From the NCBI GenBank assembly GCA_036674765.1, contig JARVKI010000117.1:1-64000 (forward strand): a DNA stretch of 64,000 bases, written 5' to 3'. The notes under the pieces were generated by a model, which was not told the origin of the DNA, ran no database searches, and saw only the letters and a list, made by a program, of their open reading frames with translations. The translations under genes were made by a program, and so were the position numbers. Below are positions 20,461 to 32,027 of the stretch, in pieces. The stretch's first letter is position 1. Each line of letters starts with the position of its first letter. The DNA is from Seiridium cupressi. Lineage: Eukaryota > Ascomycota > Sordariomycetes > Amphisphaeriales > Sporocadaceae.

Positions 20461-23036
20461 ATGTCTTGTTTTCAAGACCGGTGTTCCGACTGTTGGGGGA
20501 TTGAGTTTATTGCACTGACATCATCGGTTGCATGTCTGACTACAATTTTTATCGTCGGCCTACAGTCCCTGGATGAGGATATTCAATTTACTTGGAAAGC
20601 AAGTGAGGCAGAACTACAAGATTTGTCTAAAAGGGCGAGATTATTAAATCGACTTGGCAACAGGCTTTGTGAAAGATACCTCAAAACTGGAGAAATTGAT
20701 GACCTCGAAGGAGCTATTGGCCTTTCCAGACAAGCGACTGGTATTACTGACGATGAAGAAATCTACCGGGAGGAGTTCTTCGTAAGCCTTGGGGATCATT
20801 TGAAAGAGAGGTTTCTAAGAGTAGGAACCATGGCCGACCTTGAAGAGTCGATCAGGTTACTACGGGAAGCCATCAGTGAAACGCCTATCGATCACTCGAA
20901 CTACACGGCATGGTTGAATAACCTAGCTAGTGGCATAAGCGAGAGATATGTCTATACTGGTGCTGAGAGCGATCTTGAAGAAAGTATAGGGTTATTCAGA
21001 AAAGCAATTGATAAGACGAGTAGCGCCCCCAAACGGGCACCGTATCTGGTAAATCTTGCCTGTCAGCTTGGCGAGAAATATCGTTGAACGAAGGTGCTGG
21101 CCGACTTGAATGCGGCTATCAGTGCAGCAAGGGAAGGAATGGACTCGACACCAGTCAGCCAACAAGACCGTGCGCTCCAACTAGAGACTCTCGCGAGACT
21201 GCTTGCCGAAAATTAGATGAAGATGGAGATCGACAGCCTCGATGAAGCTGTCGACCTGGCTAGAGAAGCGGTGCAAATTACCTCTGATGTGGATCTAGAG
21301 TGACCAACACGAGTTATCTCACTGGGAGAATTGCTCTTCAAGAGGTCCATCAGATTGGACCGAGCGGATGATCTTAAGGAAGCTCTGTGGTGCTACTACT
21401 CTGCTCTCAGCAACGACACAATATCCGTCCCTTCATACTTAGAAGCTGGCAAAATGGTTCTGATAATCCTTGAAAGTTCTTCAAACTGGAAAGAGCTTTT
21501 CAGAATATCAAGAAACTTGGTTTATCACATACCTGGCCTGGTTTCTCACGGGTTGGGGAACTCTGACAAACAACGTGCACTCAGCCAATCAGTCGGCATA
21601 GCTTCTCAGGCTGCAGCTGCAGCGCTGATGGTTAGCGAAGGACCAGTTATGGCTTTGCAGCTTCTCGAATATACCCGCGGTCTCATCGCACATCTATAGA
21701 CCAGGCACGAGTTGATATTGGTGAATTTCTTGAGGGTCGGCCCGGCCTAACAGACATGGGCGTGTATAGGAAAGAGCCGAGCGAACTGTTCAATCTTGAC
21801 ATAAACACCCTGCTGCAGGGCAATCGTATCTCGCCTTGGTCTGCGCCGTCAGATAGGCGATATGAGACAGGAAAGAACGTCGACGAGCTGGTGAAACAAA
21901 TTGAAGACCATGGCGGCCCGCTATCCAAGAGACTAGAACTCACGGATACAGAGATATCAGCTGCAGCGATATGCGGCCCAGCTATTTACGTCAATGTCAG
22001 TCACTGCTGCTGTGACGCAATTATTATCGAGCAACATCAAATTCGAAGCCTAGCCCTACACAATATTTCGAGAGTGGATATTGAGAACAGGGCGACGCGA
22101 CAAAACCTAGCCAGTATCCACACCCTTGAGTGGCTGTGGCACACCATTGCAAGCCCTATCCTGGACTTCCTTGGGTTTACTGAGACTCCTGCCAGTGATA
22201 ATTGGCCCCATGTCTGGTGGATCCCCACCGGAATTCTCCATGCTGCCGGAATATATAATGGACAGGCGCCTTCCAAAACGGTTCTGGACAGGGTCATGTC
22301 TTCGTATAGCTCCTCAATTGCCGCTTTAATCCGTGGCCGCTGTCCCCATATTCCGTCAATGACTTCGCATCAAGCTCTTATTGTCGCCTTAGAGAATGCT
22401 CCGGACAGTGCTCCACTTCCATTCGTAAAAAGGGAAGCGGTGTTGCGTGATCTCTTGAGGCCAATACCAATCCTCGAGTCAGATGAGTGCAAGAAGACAA
22501 TTGAAAAACAGCTTACGGAATGCACGATATTCCACTTCGCTGGACATGGGTATACAGACAGGGCTGATCCATTGAAGAGTTATCTACTCCTTCAAGATTG
22601 GAAAAGTGATCCGCTCACCGTAGATGATCTCTTACGGCTTAACCTCTATGAGCATTCCTCATTTCTTGCATATCTCTCAGCCTGCGGGACAGGCCGGATT
22701 CAAGATGAGTCGTTTTTCGATGAGAATCTACATCTGATCAGTGCTTGTCAGCTAGCGGGCTTCCGGCGCGTTATCGGTACTCTATAGAAGGTCGGTGACG
22801 AGCATTGCGTAGGAATGGCGAAAACTATGTACGAAGGTATACGACGTGGCAACATGACGGATGAATCTGTATGCTTGGGGCTCCACAAAGCAATGAGAGA
22901 GCCTCGTGAGCAATGGCTGTGCAACTTTGCAAAAAAGAGCCATGCGGAACATGGACCAATGCCAACCGACAAAGACACGGGAACTCGCATCATAGGCGAC
23001 AACCTCCAGGTGATGTGCAAAAGAGAGATGTCGTAA
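20461..23036 (+). pseudogene. TPR-CHAT protease-like gene with several stops
   Basis: CHAT domains are caspase-like peptidases, often fused to TPR arrays in bacterial and fungal death and defence proteins. The first third has a hydrophobic segment (VACLTTIFIVGL) and TPR-like units with the recurring DLEESIRLLREAI / DLEESIGLFRKAI core. The last third is the CHAT domain, with the catalytic His in FHFAGHG and Cys in YLSACGTG, then FRRVIGTL. One reading frame carries stops at 21085 (TGA), 21214 (TAG) and 21301 (TGA). A frameshift near 21690 splits RGLIA from SIDQARVDIGE. A TAG at 22785 sits where the family has Trp (GTL-W-KVGDE). The domain runs on in frame to 23036. Homology continues through every break, so this is a decayed copy; TGG to TAG fits RIP-type C-to-T change on the other strand, while other stops are compatible with ordinary mutation. 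Confidence 0.82.
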
Positions 23037-23301
23037 TTGAAACTGATGGTGACGAGGATAACGCAGGTATATTATACTGGGTTCCTTATGTGCATTTTGG
23101 TGTTTAATCAATCGTTGTCGGTAGACTCACACCGCAAAATAAATTTCCACGGGATTTATTGCCCAATGAACATCATTGCTACTGTCAGAAGATTTGTGGT
23201 GCTTAGCAAGAGGTGGCATCATGCAGCACTAATATGTTCGTATGCGGTTGATATTTGAAGCAGTGGTAACCACAACAGAGCGCGACCTTTCCAAGTTTTA
23301 A

Positions 23302-23607
23302 AACAGCAAGCAAGGTTATGATGCTGATGATCAATACCCTACTCCCAAAATATCCTCTAAACTCTATGCAGGGTTTCACATGAGAACATATCAAGTTCAA
23401 GGTGTTATTCGAGTTAGTGGAAAGAATGGCTTCAAGGTCATCGTCAATAATGTTCAAAGTTCAAGAGACTATCACGAAGAGCTGGGCCGGTGCGTCTTGC
23501 CCAACGTCTCCCAGGCCCTCCAGGTGGCTACCGATAACTACATTAAGATTTCCGTAGCTGGCTACGACAAGTGGGTTGGCATCTATTTTTCATGCCGACC
23601 CGGGTAA
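23302..23607 (+). CDS. Unrecognised small open frame, possibly a terminal exon
   Basis: The frame is open from 23302, with an ATG at 23380, and ends in FSCRPG. The ~100 codons have a balanced, globular-looking composition with alternating hydrophobics (GVIRVSG, FKVIVNNV, YIKISVAGY) and two Cys. No signal peptide is attached; it could be the last exon of a small protein whose first exon I cannot define. No family recognised. Confidence 0.3.
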   Translation, partial: NSKQGYDADDQYPTPKISSKLYAGFHMRTYQVQGVIRVSGKNGFKVIVNNVQSSRDYHEELGRCVLPNVSQALQVATDNYIKISVAGYDKWVGIYFSCRPG

Positions 23608-23691
23608 ATAGAGATAATGAGCAACAATATTAAAAAAAAACATGCACATTTTGGTTAGTATTATAAGATCAGACTTGTCTACAGTAATACA

Positions 23692-25974
23692 TTAAGCAGG
23701 ACATAATCGGCCGTTTTGCGTCGGGTAATACTCGATCTGGCCCGTTACATACCAGTCCTCAGACCCCACAGATTGAGCAGCGTATAAGAGACCCCAGGGG
23801 TCGTATTTCTTCTTCAGCTGGTATAGATAAGCGTAGTTGTCACCGTAAAGAGCCTGCTGGAAGTCGGGCTCATTGATGTCACATTCGTTCAGGTAGGTAC
23901 CAGAGCCTGGACTGACATCGCGCCATGGCTGTAGAGCCTCGACCGCCCCCTTGTTGGCCTCGGCAATCTCCTCGTCCGTGTAATTCGAGCCGTATACGAC
24001 ATTTGACATGGCAAACGCGAGACCTGTGCGCCATGCTGGAAGTACAGCATTGGTCTGGTTCAGGGCTGAGTTGACTGGGGGCTTGACATAATATATTGTG
24101 ACCATGCCGCCAGCCTCAGCCGTGTCGCGTAGTACGGCATTCTGAGCAGCAAGTTTCTCGGCATTCTTCCAGTTGCTTTCAGGGAAGATGCGCGAGGTGG
24201 TATGGAAGAACCAGTATCCAGCGGTGTTGGAATCGACTGTCCAGGTATCTTCATAAGCGGAAAGGTATCCATCAAATGTGGTGTAGTTGAGGTTCTCCAC
24301 AACTATTCCAAAGGAATCGAGGCTATCGAAGAGGGGTGCGTTAATGGCTTCGAGCTCCTCGATGCTCAAGTCTGGGGCAATTTGGGGAGCCATTGACAGA
24401 GTACAGTCGATTGTATCAGTGCAGGCAACAGACCAGTAAGTGAAGATTCCAGCTTCGGTCCACGTAGGTGCAAGAGCGTGGAAAGAATCCATGCCCTCCC
24501 AGAACTTGTCGGCTGTGACGTTCCCTCTCGAGAAGGTGTACGTGAGCCGAGTGATCGGGGTCTTGGGCCATGCGCGGTACACGACAGATGTGACGATACC
24601 GTACGTCGAAGGTCCGGCACCGCGCAATGCGAAGAACAGGTCTGGATTGGTATGCTCGTCGACAGAGACAAATCTTCCATCTGGAAGGACAACTTCCATG
24701 GCGAGGACTTGGTCAGCACCCATTCCGTATTTTGGCATCAAGGGCGAATTGCCACCGCCCATGAAGTAGCCACCGGCAATACCAACAGTCTGGCTCACGT
24801 CGTTAGCTTATGCTTCTGGCACCACTCTTTCTGGCCATATACTACCTTGTAAAAAGAAGACTCGCGAACTCACCCTGGCAAGTGGCCCGACGACTTGCAA
24901 TCCATGAGCTTCAGCGGCGTCGAAGAGTTGCTCGGTGCTCACACCAGAGCCAATCTTAAAAGCAGGACCGCCATACTTGTTAGTTTCGCCAAGGAATTGG
25001 ATGTCCGTTAGATAGTGTGTCCAGATGGACAAGGCTCCACCACCGGTGGACTTGGCATTGAAGTCATGTCCGCTGTTTTTGACATTGAGACGCAGGTTAA
25101 GGTTGCGAGCAAAGTTCACTGCAAGCTGGACCTGAGCAACTAAGGCATAATTGTCAGCAAGTGTAAGAGGCAGTCTATAGCCGGCCCAACTGAGAAATGT
25201 CCACGCCGGGGAGAGAAGAGGGACCCTCAACTTACCATTGGTGACATTGACAACGTATGCAGGCATGCCACCATCCGTGCATGTTGCATTCGGCCTAGCG
25301 AAGGATGGCGGTATGCACGTGACACCCTCATTGACAGGCCAGTCAATTGCAGTGGGATCGGCAGCACTTTTGAGAATTAGAAAAGATAACACTTGCGATT
25401 GAAGTAAGGGGCACATACAGGTAGACCGGATCATTCCAGTTCGCGGTCACCACTTCACATTTCGCTTCGTCATACTGAGGCCAATCTGGGTAGCAAACGG
25501 CTGAGAGCGGGACAGCTTCAATAAGCCTACCACCCAGCACCAGGTTGAATAGCGTCCAAATAATCTTGGATGGCCATAGGCGATCGTCTGGATGAAGCTT
25601 GCACGAAGTGAAGGTGCGTCTTCGCAGAGCGACATCGTCTGAATTGCCAAAGCTGAAGATATCCGCATCTGAGATGTTCTGAAAGGATGTCGACAAGTTG
25701 GAAATGACACTGTCGGTGAGTTGGATGGCTTCGAAGCCAAAGTAGTCGACGCCCAATGCCGACGAGTCCGTCGCGACTTGTTCTTCCGCAGGTGCTATCG
25801 CTGCTGATCACCGGTAGTGTCAGTATGATACAATCACCATATGTGAATAGGAACTTGCATGCGCATGCCACGTTTCTTACCGGCAATTGATGCGTTGGTC
25901 ACATCCTCTGCATACGCGAAAGAGGCTGCTGCAGCCACAAGCGACAGAGCCCCATAGAGCCCCGGACGATGCAT
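23692..25974 (-). CDS. Secreted FAD-linked oxidase (PCMH/BBE type)
   Basis: Five exons, complement(23692..24789, 24874..25139, 25236..25366, 25419..25800, 25881..25974), keep frame throughout and give 656 residues. All four introns have GT-AG ends. The first exon is a signal peptide (LSLVAAAASFAYA). The PCMH-type FAD domain has NFARNLNLRLNVKNSGHDF, whose His (about 227) is the usual covalent FAD anchor, then KIGSGVSTEQLFDAAEAHG and TVGIAGGYFMGGG. The Cys that forms a second FAD bond in bicovalent enzymes is not seen near LARTVG. The C-terminal BBE domain has TYLNECDINEPDFQQALYG and KKKYDPWGLLYA. Many Asn-X-Thr/Ser sites fit secretion. Fungal relatives oxidise sugars or alcohols (isoamyl-alcohol-oxidase-like group); the substrate is unknown. 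Confidence 0.92.
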
Positions 25975-28086
25975 CCTACCTGGCGAACGAAGGTATCTTG
26001 AGAAGAACGAATGGATAGGATACTAACCGAGCATGCCGCCAATGAGCGAGGAAAAGGATGGTGATACTTATATCAGCGTCTGCTCTTCGGCTCCAGTCCC
26101 GGTCGAATCTAAAAGCTTCCTGGAGTCAAATAGTGAATCTTTAGACGCATCGGAGCTTCTACTCTGTATGCTTGCTGGTTTGCGCGGAGGGTGTGATGGG
26201 TGGGGCCAACGACCCATCTTTACCACTTCCCTAATCTCTGCTGATGCACCATTCTGCGATACTATGTGTTCCACTGTTACCCATGTCTAGCTTACATGAG
26301 AAATGATAGGGCCGGGGCATAAGGCGAATGCCAAGTCACTAGTTGAGCAAAACTAGAGCCAGACTGTACGATGCCACAGGGACCTTAGTACCAGGACCCC
26401 CGCAACGAAAATGGGTCACTTTAGAGCTTTCGTCCACTTGAACATAACATCCTCTCTGATAATTTATTGATTGCCTGGGAATGCTTTCTTTGAAGACATA
26501 GTCATATCTCGGTGAGTCCATCTGCATGGAAACAAAATTTTCCAAAAATGATTTCTGACTATTCCAGCTAGTTATCCGTGTCATCCAAAGCTCGGGAGGT
26601 ATTGGTGTCTTTCTAAGTGTCTCCTTTTTCATTGCGGGGATCCTGGTAGCCAGTTGCGGAAACCCCTGAGATGCTGGGATGGCTGGATAATTGTGCGGAT
26701 GCTTGGGGGATGCTTCCGTGGACTCTGCTAGGCTGTGTTCCCACGGACAATCGGGTGCGTATCGATCGATGATCTTTTGCAAAGAGTCCCAGAACATCGA
26801 TCAGCCCTAGCATCGCGAGGTTAAATACTGGAACACGCCCCACCTAAGTCTGTGCTCAGCAAAGCTGTCAGCTAAGTTCGACCCGCGAATGGCCGTTTGT
26901 GGTTATGTTCGCGGTTGAAGTAGCAGAAACCGGTAGGAGTGCCGGAGTTGTTCCGGCGAAAATACAAGTGGCAAAACACCTTTTCTGCGGGCGGCCAATC
27001 CGCAAGCCTCCCTGTCTCGCTTGTCAATTGTCACTGTGCGGCAATAAAAGAACGGGACTACCCTGATTGAAGGCAGTGACGGGGAAATGTGTCCGCCTCT
27101 TCCATCCTTGACCTTGTCGTGCTGACGAACGCGACGGTTGAACACATGCTCCAATCACAGAGAGTGCAGGGTCTCTTGTTACCGGCGCAGTTCCCGAGGT
27201 TGTCGCCTAGCAATATTTGACGTCGCGATCGGAGCAATTTGCTACATAGGGCTTAGACGATTTGCTATGCTGGTTCGGCCCCCGGCCAACAGCTGTATCT
27301 CGGCCCGGGGCTCTGGTAAGCTATACGAAATGAGCCCAGAACAAGCAACAACAACCAGCCGATCAGTTCAAGTGGTACCGATGCATTGCAGCCTACCCTG
27401 GTCAATCACAGTGCGTGAGTGACTTTGCCCTCCATATATCCATGTCGTCGGAAATGGGAGCACGACCCGTCGTCGGGTACTACGGAACTGAGCAGCGGCC
27501 CCGCCACTGGAACTGGTGGAACTGGTCAGAGGAGTGTGGTGTGATGCAAGAGCTGACCGATTTGTGGTAATTTGGATTTAGAGTGGGCAAACTGTACTTA
27601 GGCTGTCGGGTCGCATTTAGTGGGAGGCAATACCGACAAGCGATAGTTCTTCACGCCTGTCATGTTCTCAGATATTTCATGTCGTTCGGTTCGAGGCGGA
27701 GCGAGCCATACGAATAGGAATGGCTCGGGGCTGTCCCGTAGTACCTGCAGGTGTCTTTATGCAGCCCATGTTAGAGCCTTCCCAGGTACGTTCCATGCCT
27801 AAAAAAACGCCTTCGTACCGGGTGACCCCCGAGCGACTTTCAATTCGATACACCCTAGCCTATTCCCGACGTTCTTCAGGCAATGAGGCAGGTGCGTTTT
27901 GAGAAGGCAATTACCACCGGGTTACAGACCAGTAAAAACCGTCTGTACACCTTGATGAGGAACCACTCTGGATATCCTCTTATATGTCGGCCTTCTTGTG
28001 TGGCATACTTCTGGTAAACCAGCCTCTGCTGCTTTGGATTTGTCCATCTCCTCGGCATTACTTCGCCCACTGGGGCTTGGATAATC
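25975..28086. other. Stretch with no convincing gene
   Basis: The longest frame is 152 codons on the minus strand (26339-26797), without signal peptide, membrane segment or known motif. Its Pro/Ser-rich middle and lack of intron signals leave it as a weak candidate only. Shorter frames at 27138-27422 and 27720-27902 show nothing. The end is the promoter of the membrane protein gene. Confidence 0.35.
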
Positions 28087-29400
28087 ATGTCCGTCTACGA
28101 CCTCCCCACCAGTAGGACCCAGAAGGGGGCCATCGCCATCGAAATCATCTTCTGTATAATGGCTATCCTCATTACCGCCCTGAGGATCTATTCCAGGCAG
28201 AAAACGAAAGCTCTCGGCTCCGGTAAGCCTATCGTCTTATCTATGCATTACTGCCACTGATATTCAGGCCTCCGCAGATGATGCGCTTGTCTGTGTTGCA
28301 ACGGTCCTCAGCATAGCCTTCTGCGTCACCTGTATCTTTTGTGAGCTACTTCCACAATCAAAATGAACCAAGGCGTCTGGATCGAACGAGTATACTGAGT
28401 GAGTATCTACAGGCATTCGATACATGTTCATTGGACTTCCAGCGAAGGATGTTCCCCTCAACGCGGACTATGAGACGGCTTTTAAATGGGGATACGCAAT
28501 GGGAGTTGTCTACAACCCCATCCTGGCCCTTACCAAATTGTCGGTGCTAATGTTCATGCTTCGCTTTTCCGGCGTGGTACAAGGGATCCGCTATCTCACT
28601 TGGGCCATCTTCGCCTTCAACACGTGTCAGATGGTTGCCATGTTTACTGTCGTAGTGTTTCAATGTGTTCCATTCGCAAAAAATTGGAACGGCAGCCTGG
28701 AAGGCCGATGCGTGGATACCTGGGCATTCACCATTGCGACGAGTACTCTTACCATCATCACAGATGTCGTTTGTATCACATTACCTCTTTACATCCTCGC
28801 TGGTTTAAATATGAGTAGTAGGAAGAAGCTGGGTCTGATGGTTGTCTTCGGCTTTGGTATCCTGTGAGTGCTCCCGATAAGTAACTTCCTATGCACTCAT
28901 TTTGGTGGGGTTACGAGAATAACATTACGAATTGGACTGACTTCTTTACGCATAGTACCACAGTATTCAGTTGCATTCGGCTCTACTTCCTTTATCAGAC
29001 CTTCCACAGCACCAACCCCGACGATGCCACGTCCATCACATTTACTTTCAGTGCTATCGAAGTCAATCTGGCCATTGTCGCCGCCTCTGCACCAGGAATT
29101 TGGCCTTTGATATCTGGTCGACTGGGAACCCGAACGAGAGGATCCGGTTCCGGAGGAGCCTCATATGGGCGAGACTACAAGAAATCTGGCTGGATCAAGA
29201 CCAATAACAGCACCATGCCAACGCAGCGGCATGTCAACGGCGAGATTGATCTGCGCGATATGAGTGATCACAATCACACTCAGGTATACAGGGGCTCATC
29301 TCTTAGTGATTCGAAGGAAGACATACTACCTGGGCGCCAGCACGACGAACAAGGTATTAGGAAAACAACCAAGGTCGATTTCATCGTTTCTGATAGGTGA
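28087..29400 (+). CDS. Fungal rhodopsin-like (SAT4-type) integral membrane protein
   Basis: Exons 28087..28222, 28278..28340, 28413..28863 and 28956..29400 stay in frame and give 364 residues. Introns of 55, 72 and 92 nt have GTAAGC, GTGAGC and GTGAGT donors. The protein has seven hydrophobic helices. Helix 1 is AIEIIFCIMAILITALRIYSR and a conserved DDALV follows. ETAFKWGYAMGVVYNPILAL and KLSVLMFMLRF come next, then the VVVFQCVPFAKNWNG segment typical of this family. Near the end come SCIRLYFLY and EVNLAIVAASAPGIWPL. The C-terminal ~90 residues are a hydrophilic tail. The family is abundant in Pezizomycotina, includes PTH11-like receptors, and has mostly unknown ligands. No CFEM domain is attached. 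It appears complete. Confidence 0.9.
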
Positions 29401-29925
29401 AAGACTTTAGAGTTATTGGCTTATAGATATATATCAACCATATATAGGGAAGCTGTCCTATCTTAAATCTACGGTCTTCTGCGTTCGTTCCCCTCTAAGT
29501 TAAGGCTCGCTAGTGAAAGCAATGACGGTATAACCCTCAGAAGCGACCTGAAGGTATCCAACGGCTTTGCGGTGTGTTTTGATCATAGTTAGAGGAGCAT
29601 CATTCAAGGAGCTAATGTCGGGGCTAATAAAAGCGATTTACGAATCGGGACAATGACTTACCGCGTCCACATTGCCAGTGGGGGTGGAAGCATGGGCTTG
29701 GGACTGGATGAATAGTCTCTTAAGTGGGTACGTAAACAACATCTAAATGTACATAGTCAGGACGATACAGATTCAATCTAGTAAAAAACAATGGGCATTG
29801 TATTGGGCTCAACGACTGTATTATCAGGCAGCCTGACCGTCGCTGGCAGGTAGCTGAGGCGCACTTGATAACCCTAGACGCACGTTACTTGAAACACGGA
29901 GATAACCCATCTGAGGATGCTTCTT
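29401..29925. other. Intergenic stretch, nothing recognised
   Basis: Spacer between the 3' end of the membrane protein gene and the convergent small gene at 29926. No long open frame or repeat. Confidence 0.4.
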
Positions 29926-30297
29926 CTACTTCTTCTCCATTTCGTCCGCATCCAGATTGACACTGACTGGTGTCCAGAACTCTTCCTTCCTTGATTCTCG
30001 GCTCCATCGTCTTATTGTGTACCCAAAGTCGACCTCTAATACCTGCAAGGTCGCGGAATTTAGGGGCTTATCTCTTTTGGAAGGAGCCTGTGCTGAATGG
30101 TTCGAAGTCGAACCATGTCTGCAACCCTTTTGTTCCTGCAAACCAATTTACTATCGCACATATAAGGAGAACTATCAAGGAACTTCACTTACCATTTGAG
30201 AGAATGGAGAGCTTCTATCCCGTGCACCAACTTGCATAAGCTCAACCCTCTTGGTTTGCTGGGTGTCTAGGTTCTCGAGACTCGTCTTATTGGACAT
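29926..30297 (-). CDS. Small two-exon protein of unknown function
   Basis: Exons complement(29926..30135, 30193..30297) with a 57-nt intron (GTAAGT...TTGCAG) in phase 0 join to 104 residues. The start is the ATG at 30297, and the second half ends EFWTPVSVNLDADEMEKK. The protein is hydrophilic and rich in Arg, Lys, Ser and Glu, with no signal peptide or membrane segment. I recognise no family. The strong consensus splice sites joining two open frames are the main support. It lies 155 bp from a solo LTR, on the other side of its start. A 20-bp inverted repeat (30097-30116) falls in its second exon. Confidence 0.5.
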
Positions 30298-30451
30298 TAT
30301 GACAGCGAGAGACAATCTGAGAGAACTTGAAAGCCGGTGCTTTGAGATGTAGTTTGATAGGTTTAGAATAATGGCAGCTTAACTAGCCAGAGACAAATCA
30401 ACCTAAGCGTTGCTTTGTTGTGTCCGATAAACTTCCACGTCGGGTAGTAAT

Positions 30452-30906
30452 TGTAACGAATATACCATCGTCAGGATAAACCTTAGGATAATACACTGGT
30501 ATTAGGTTTATGCTAATAGGGTACGTGATATAAAATAGGAATACTAAGTCTTTAAAGAATGTAATATAATCGTTAAGGCTTAATAAGCCTTACTTATAGG
30601 TAAGATAGATGCTTAGATTGATCACTAAGGTAATAACTGTCTATATAGGAAATGTCCTTTATATATATATATCTATTTATTCCCTTAGTAATACTGCTGG
30701 CTCACTTTTCTTGGCCGTGAGTCTCATCGTTGGCTTACCGTGATCCGTGGTGATCCGCGCACCTTGGCTCACTGGCTCGCCTCGTGATCCAGTGACTCAT
30801 CACGTGATCTTTGTTCCTGTAGTTCTTCAAGCTCCAGTTGCCTGCCAGTGCTTTGGCTGTGCCCAAGTGGGGTCCGGCGGCCTCACTGTAGACCTCGTTT
30901 GTAACA
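30452..30906 (+). mobile_element. Solo LTR, third copy of the same family
   Basis: A 455-bp LTR starts TGTAACGAATATACC and ends CGTTTGTAACA. It is close to the copy at 200-631 over its first ~250 bases and diverges more in the second half. Flanking 5-bp sequences are GTAAT (30447-30451) and GTGAT (30907-30911), a target duplication with one transition. No internal element sequence is present. It keeps more G+C than the other two copies, so it is the least mutated. Confidence 0.8.
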
Positions 30907-32027
30907 GTGATATGACGAGCGTCGGATATGTCTAGCCAAGAGATTACCCTTTAGGCGTGGAAAGATTTGTGGATAAATAGCGTTAATGTGCAAAGGTGAA
31001 CCAAAACTGTTACTCAAAGGTAGCAGATCATTATCGATATTGACAAACAGGCCAATGTTGATGCAATCTCGTGCGATCCGAGCAATGAGGGCATGAATCT
31101 TAGAAATGCAATGGAGTGCAGCAATTTGACAAGTTTCCAGATGGGCTTATTTCGCGTTCCTCATAAGGATAAGTTGAATAAGGAAGCCTAGTTCTCGATT
31201 CTTCGAAAGCTCTCATATATATGGAAGGATAAAATTTAGGACTTGTAGGGGCTACCTATCTAATGCTAGACTGGTTCTTCCCATTTACTCTTGGATGACA
31301 GCTGATGGAAAACACTCACTTCACCGAAAAATTGCAGCCAAATGAATCAATGATGACCCTGTGGCCTTGCATTTCCAATTCCTGAATTGAGTAAAGAACG
31401 ACAGAGTGGGCTGAGACGATGCCGACGGCGTCCTTAGCCAACAGGCCAATTGGCGGAAATGACTTGAGAAGTTTTGACTAGACTCCTATACACGTGGAAC
31501 AAGGCGAAAGGTTATCACAATGGCCATTATTAGAAACGAATACTATGGCGGCACGATGAGCTTCTGATTTTCCAATATCCAAAATCAGTTTAGTGCGATG
31601 TTTCTACCGTCCAATCATTGTTCACGGGTTATTCCACCGAAAGTTGCATATCCGGCGTCATCAAGCCTTACTAGTCCCAATACGGTCATTGGAACCGCAC
31701 GGATCATCTTTGCGCCTGGTGGGTCCAGACGCAGGTCGGCCTGAAATAAGCCATTGGACTGCAAGACTTTCAGATATTTCCCATGTTAAAATATGATTAC
31801 TCACGGCTGTATTGATGTAATCATTTCCTGTAACGCATTCAGTGATGTCTGTTGAGTAAAGCGGCCCAATCTGTCCTAAGTGCTGAAATCACTAGTTGGT
31901 TTCCTACTTTGCTGTTTCTTCCAACATCTGTCAGCAAGGCTGCGCCTTCATCTTGCATTCCTCATCAGCAAATCTACATTATCTCGAGAACCATAATTTC
32001 CAGAGGCTTTTGTTACCGTCTCTTGAC
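30907..32027. other. Intergenic stretch, nothing recognised
   Basis: About 1.1 kb between the solo LTR and the Clr5 gene. Frames at 31593-31796 and 31852-32118 are short and motif-free; the last overlaps the start of the Clr5 frame. Confidence 0.35.

Noticed and set aside
6310..25974. Secondary-metabolite cluster with laccase, GMC oxidoreductase and FAD oxidase
   Set aside because: No backbone synthase, no transporter, and the enzymes are many kilobases apart among pseudogenes.
26339..26797. 152-codon minus-strand frame
   Set aside because: Protein-like length but no motif or splice evidence; kept only as a remark in the intergenic entry.
30097..30116. 20-bp inverted repeat ATGGTTCGA-AG-TCGAACCAT
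   Set aside because: Falls inside the coding exon of the small gene and has no partner; probably chance.
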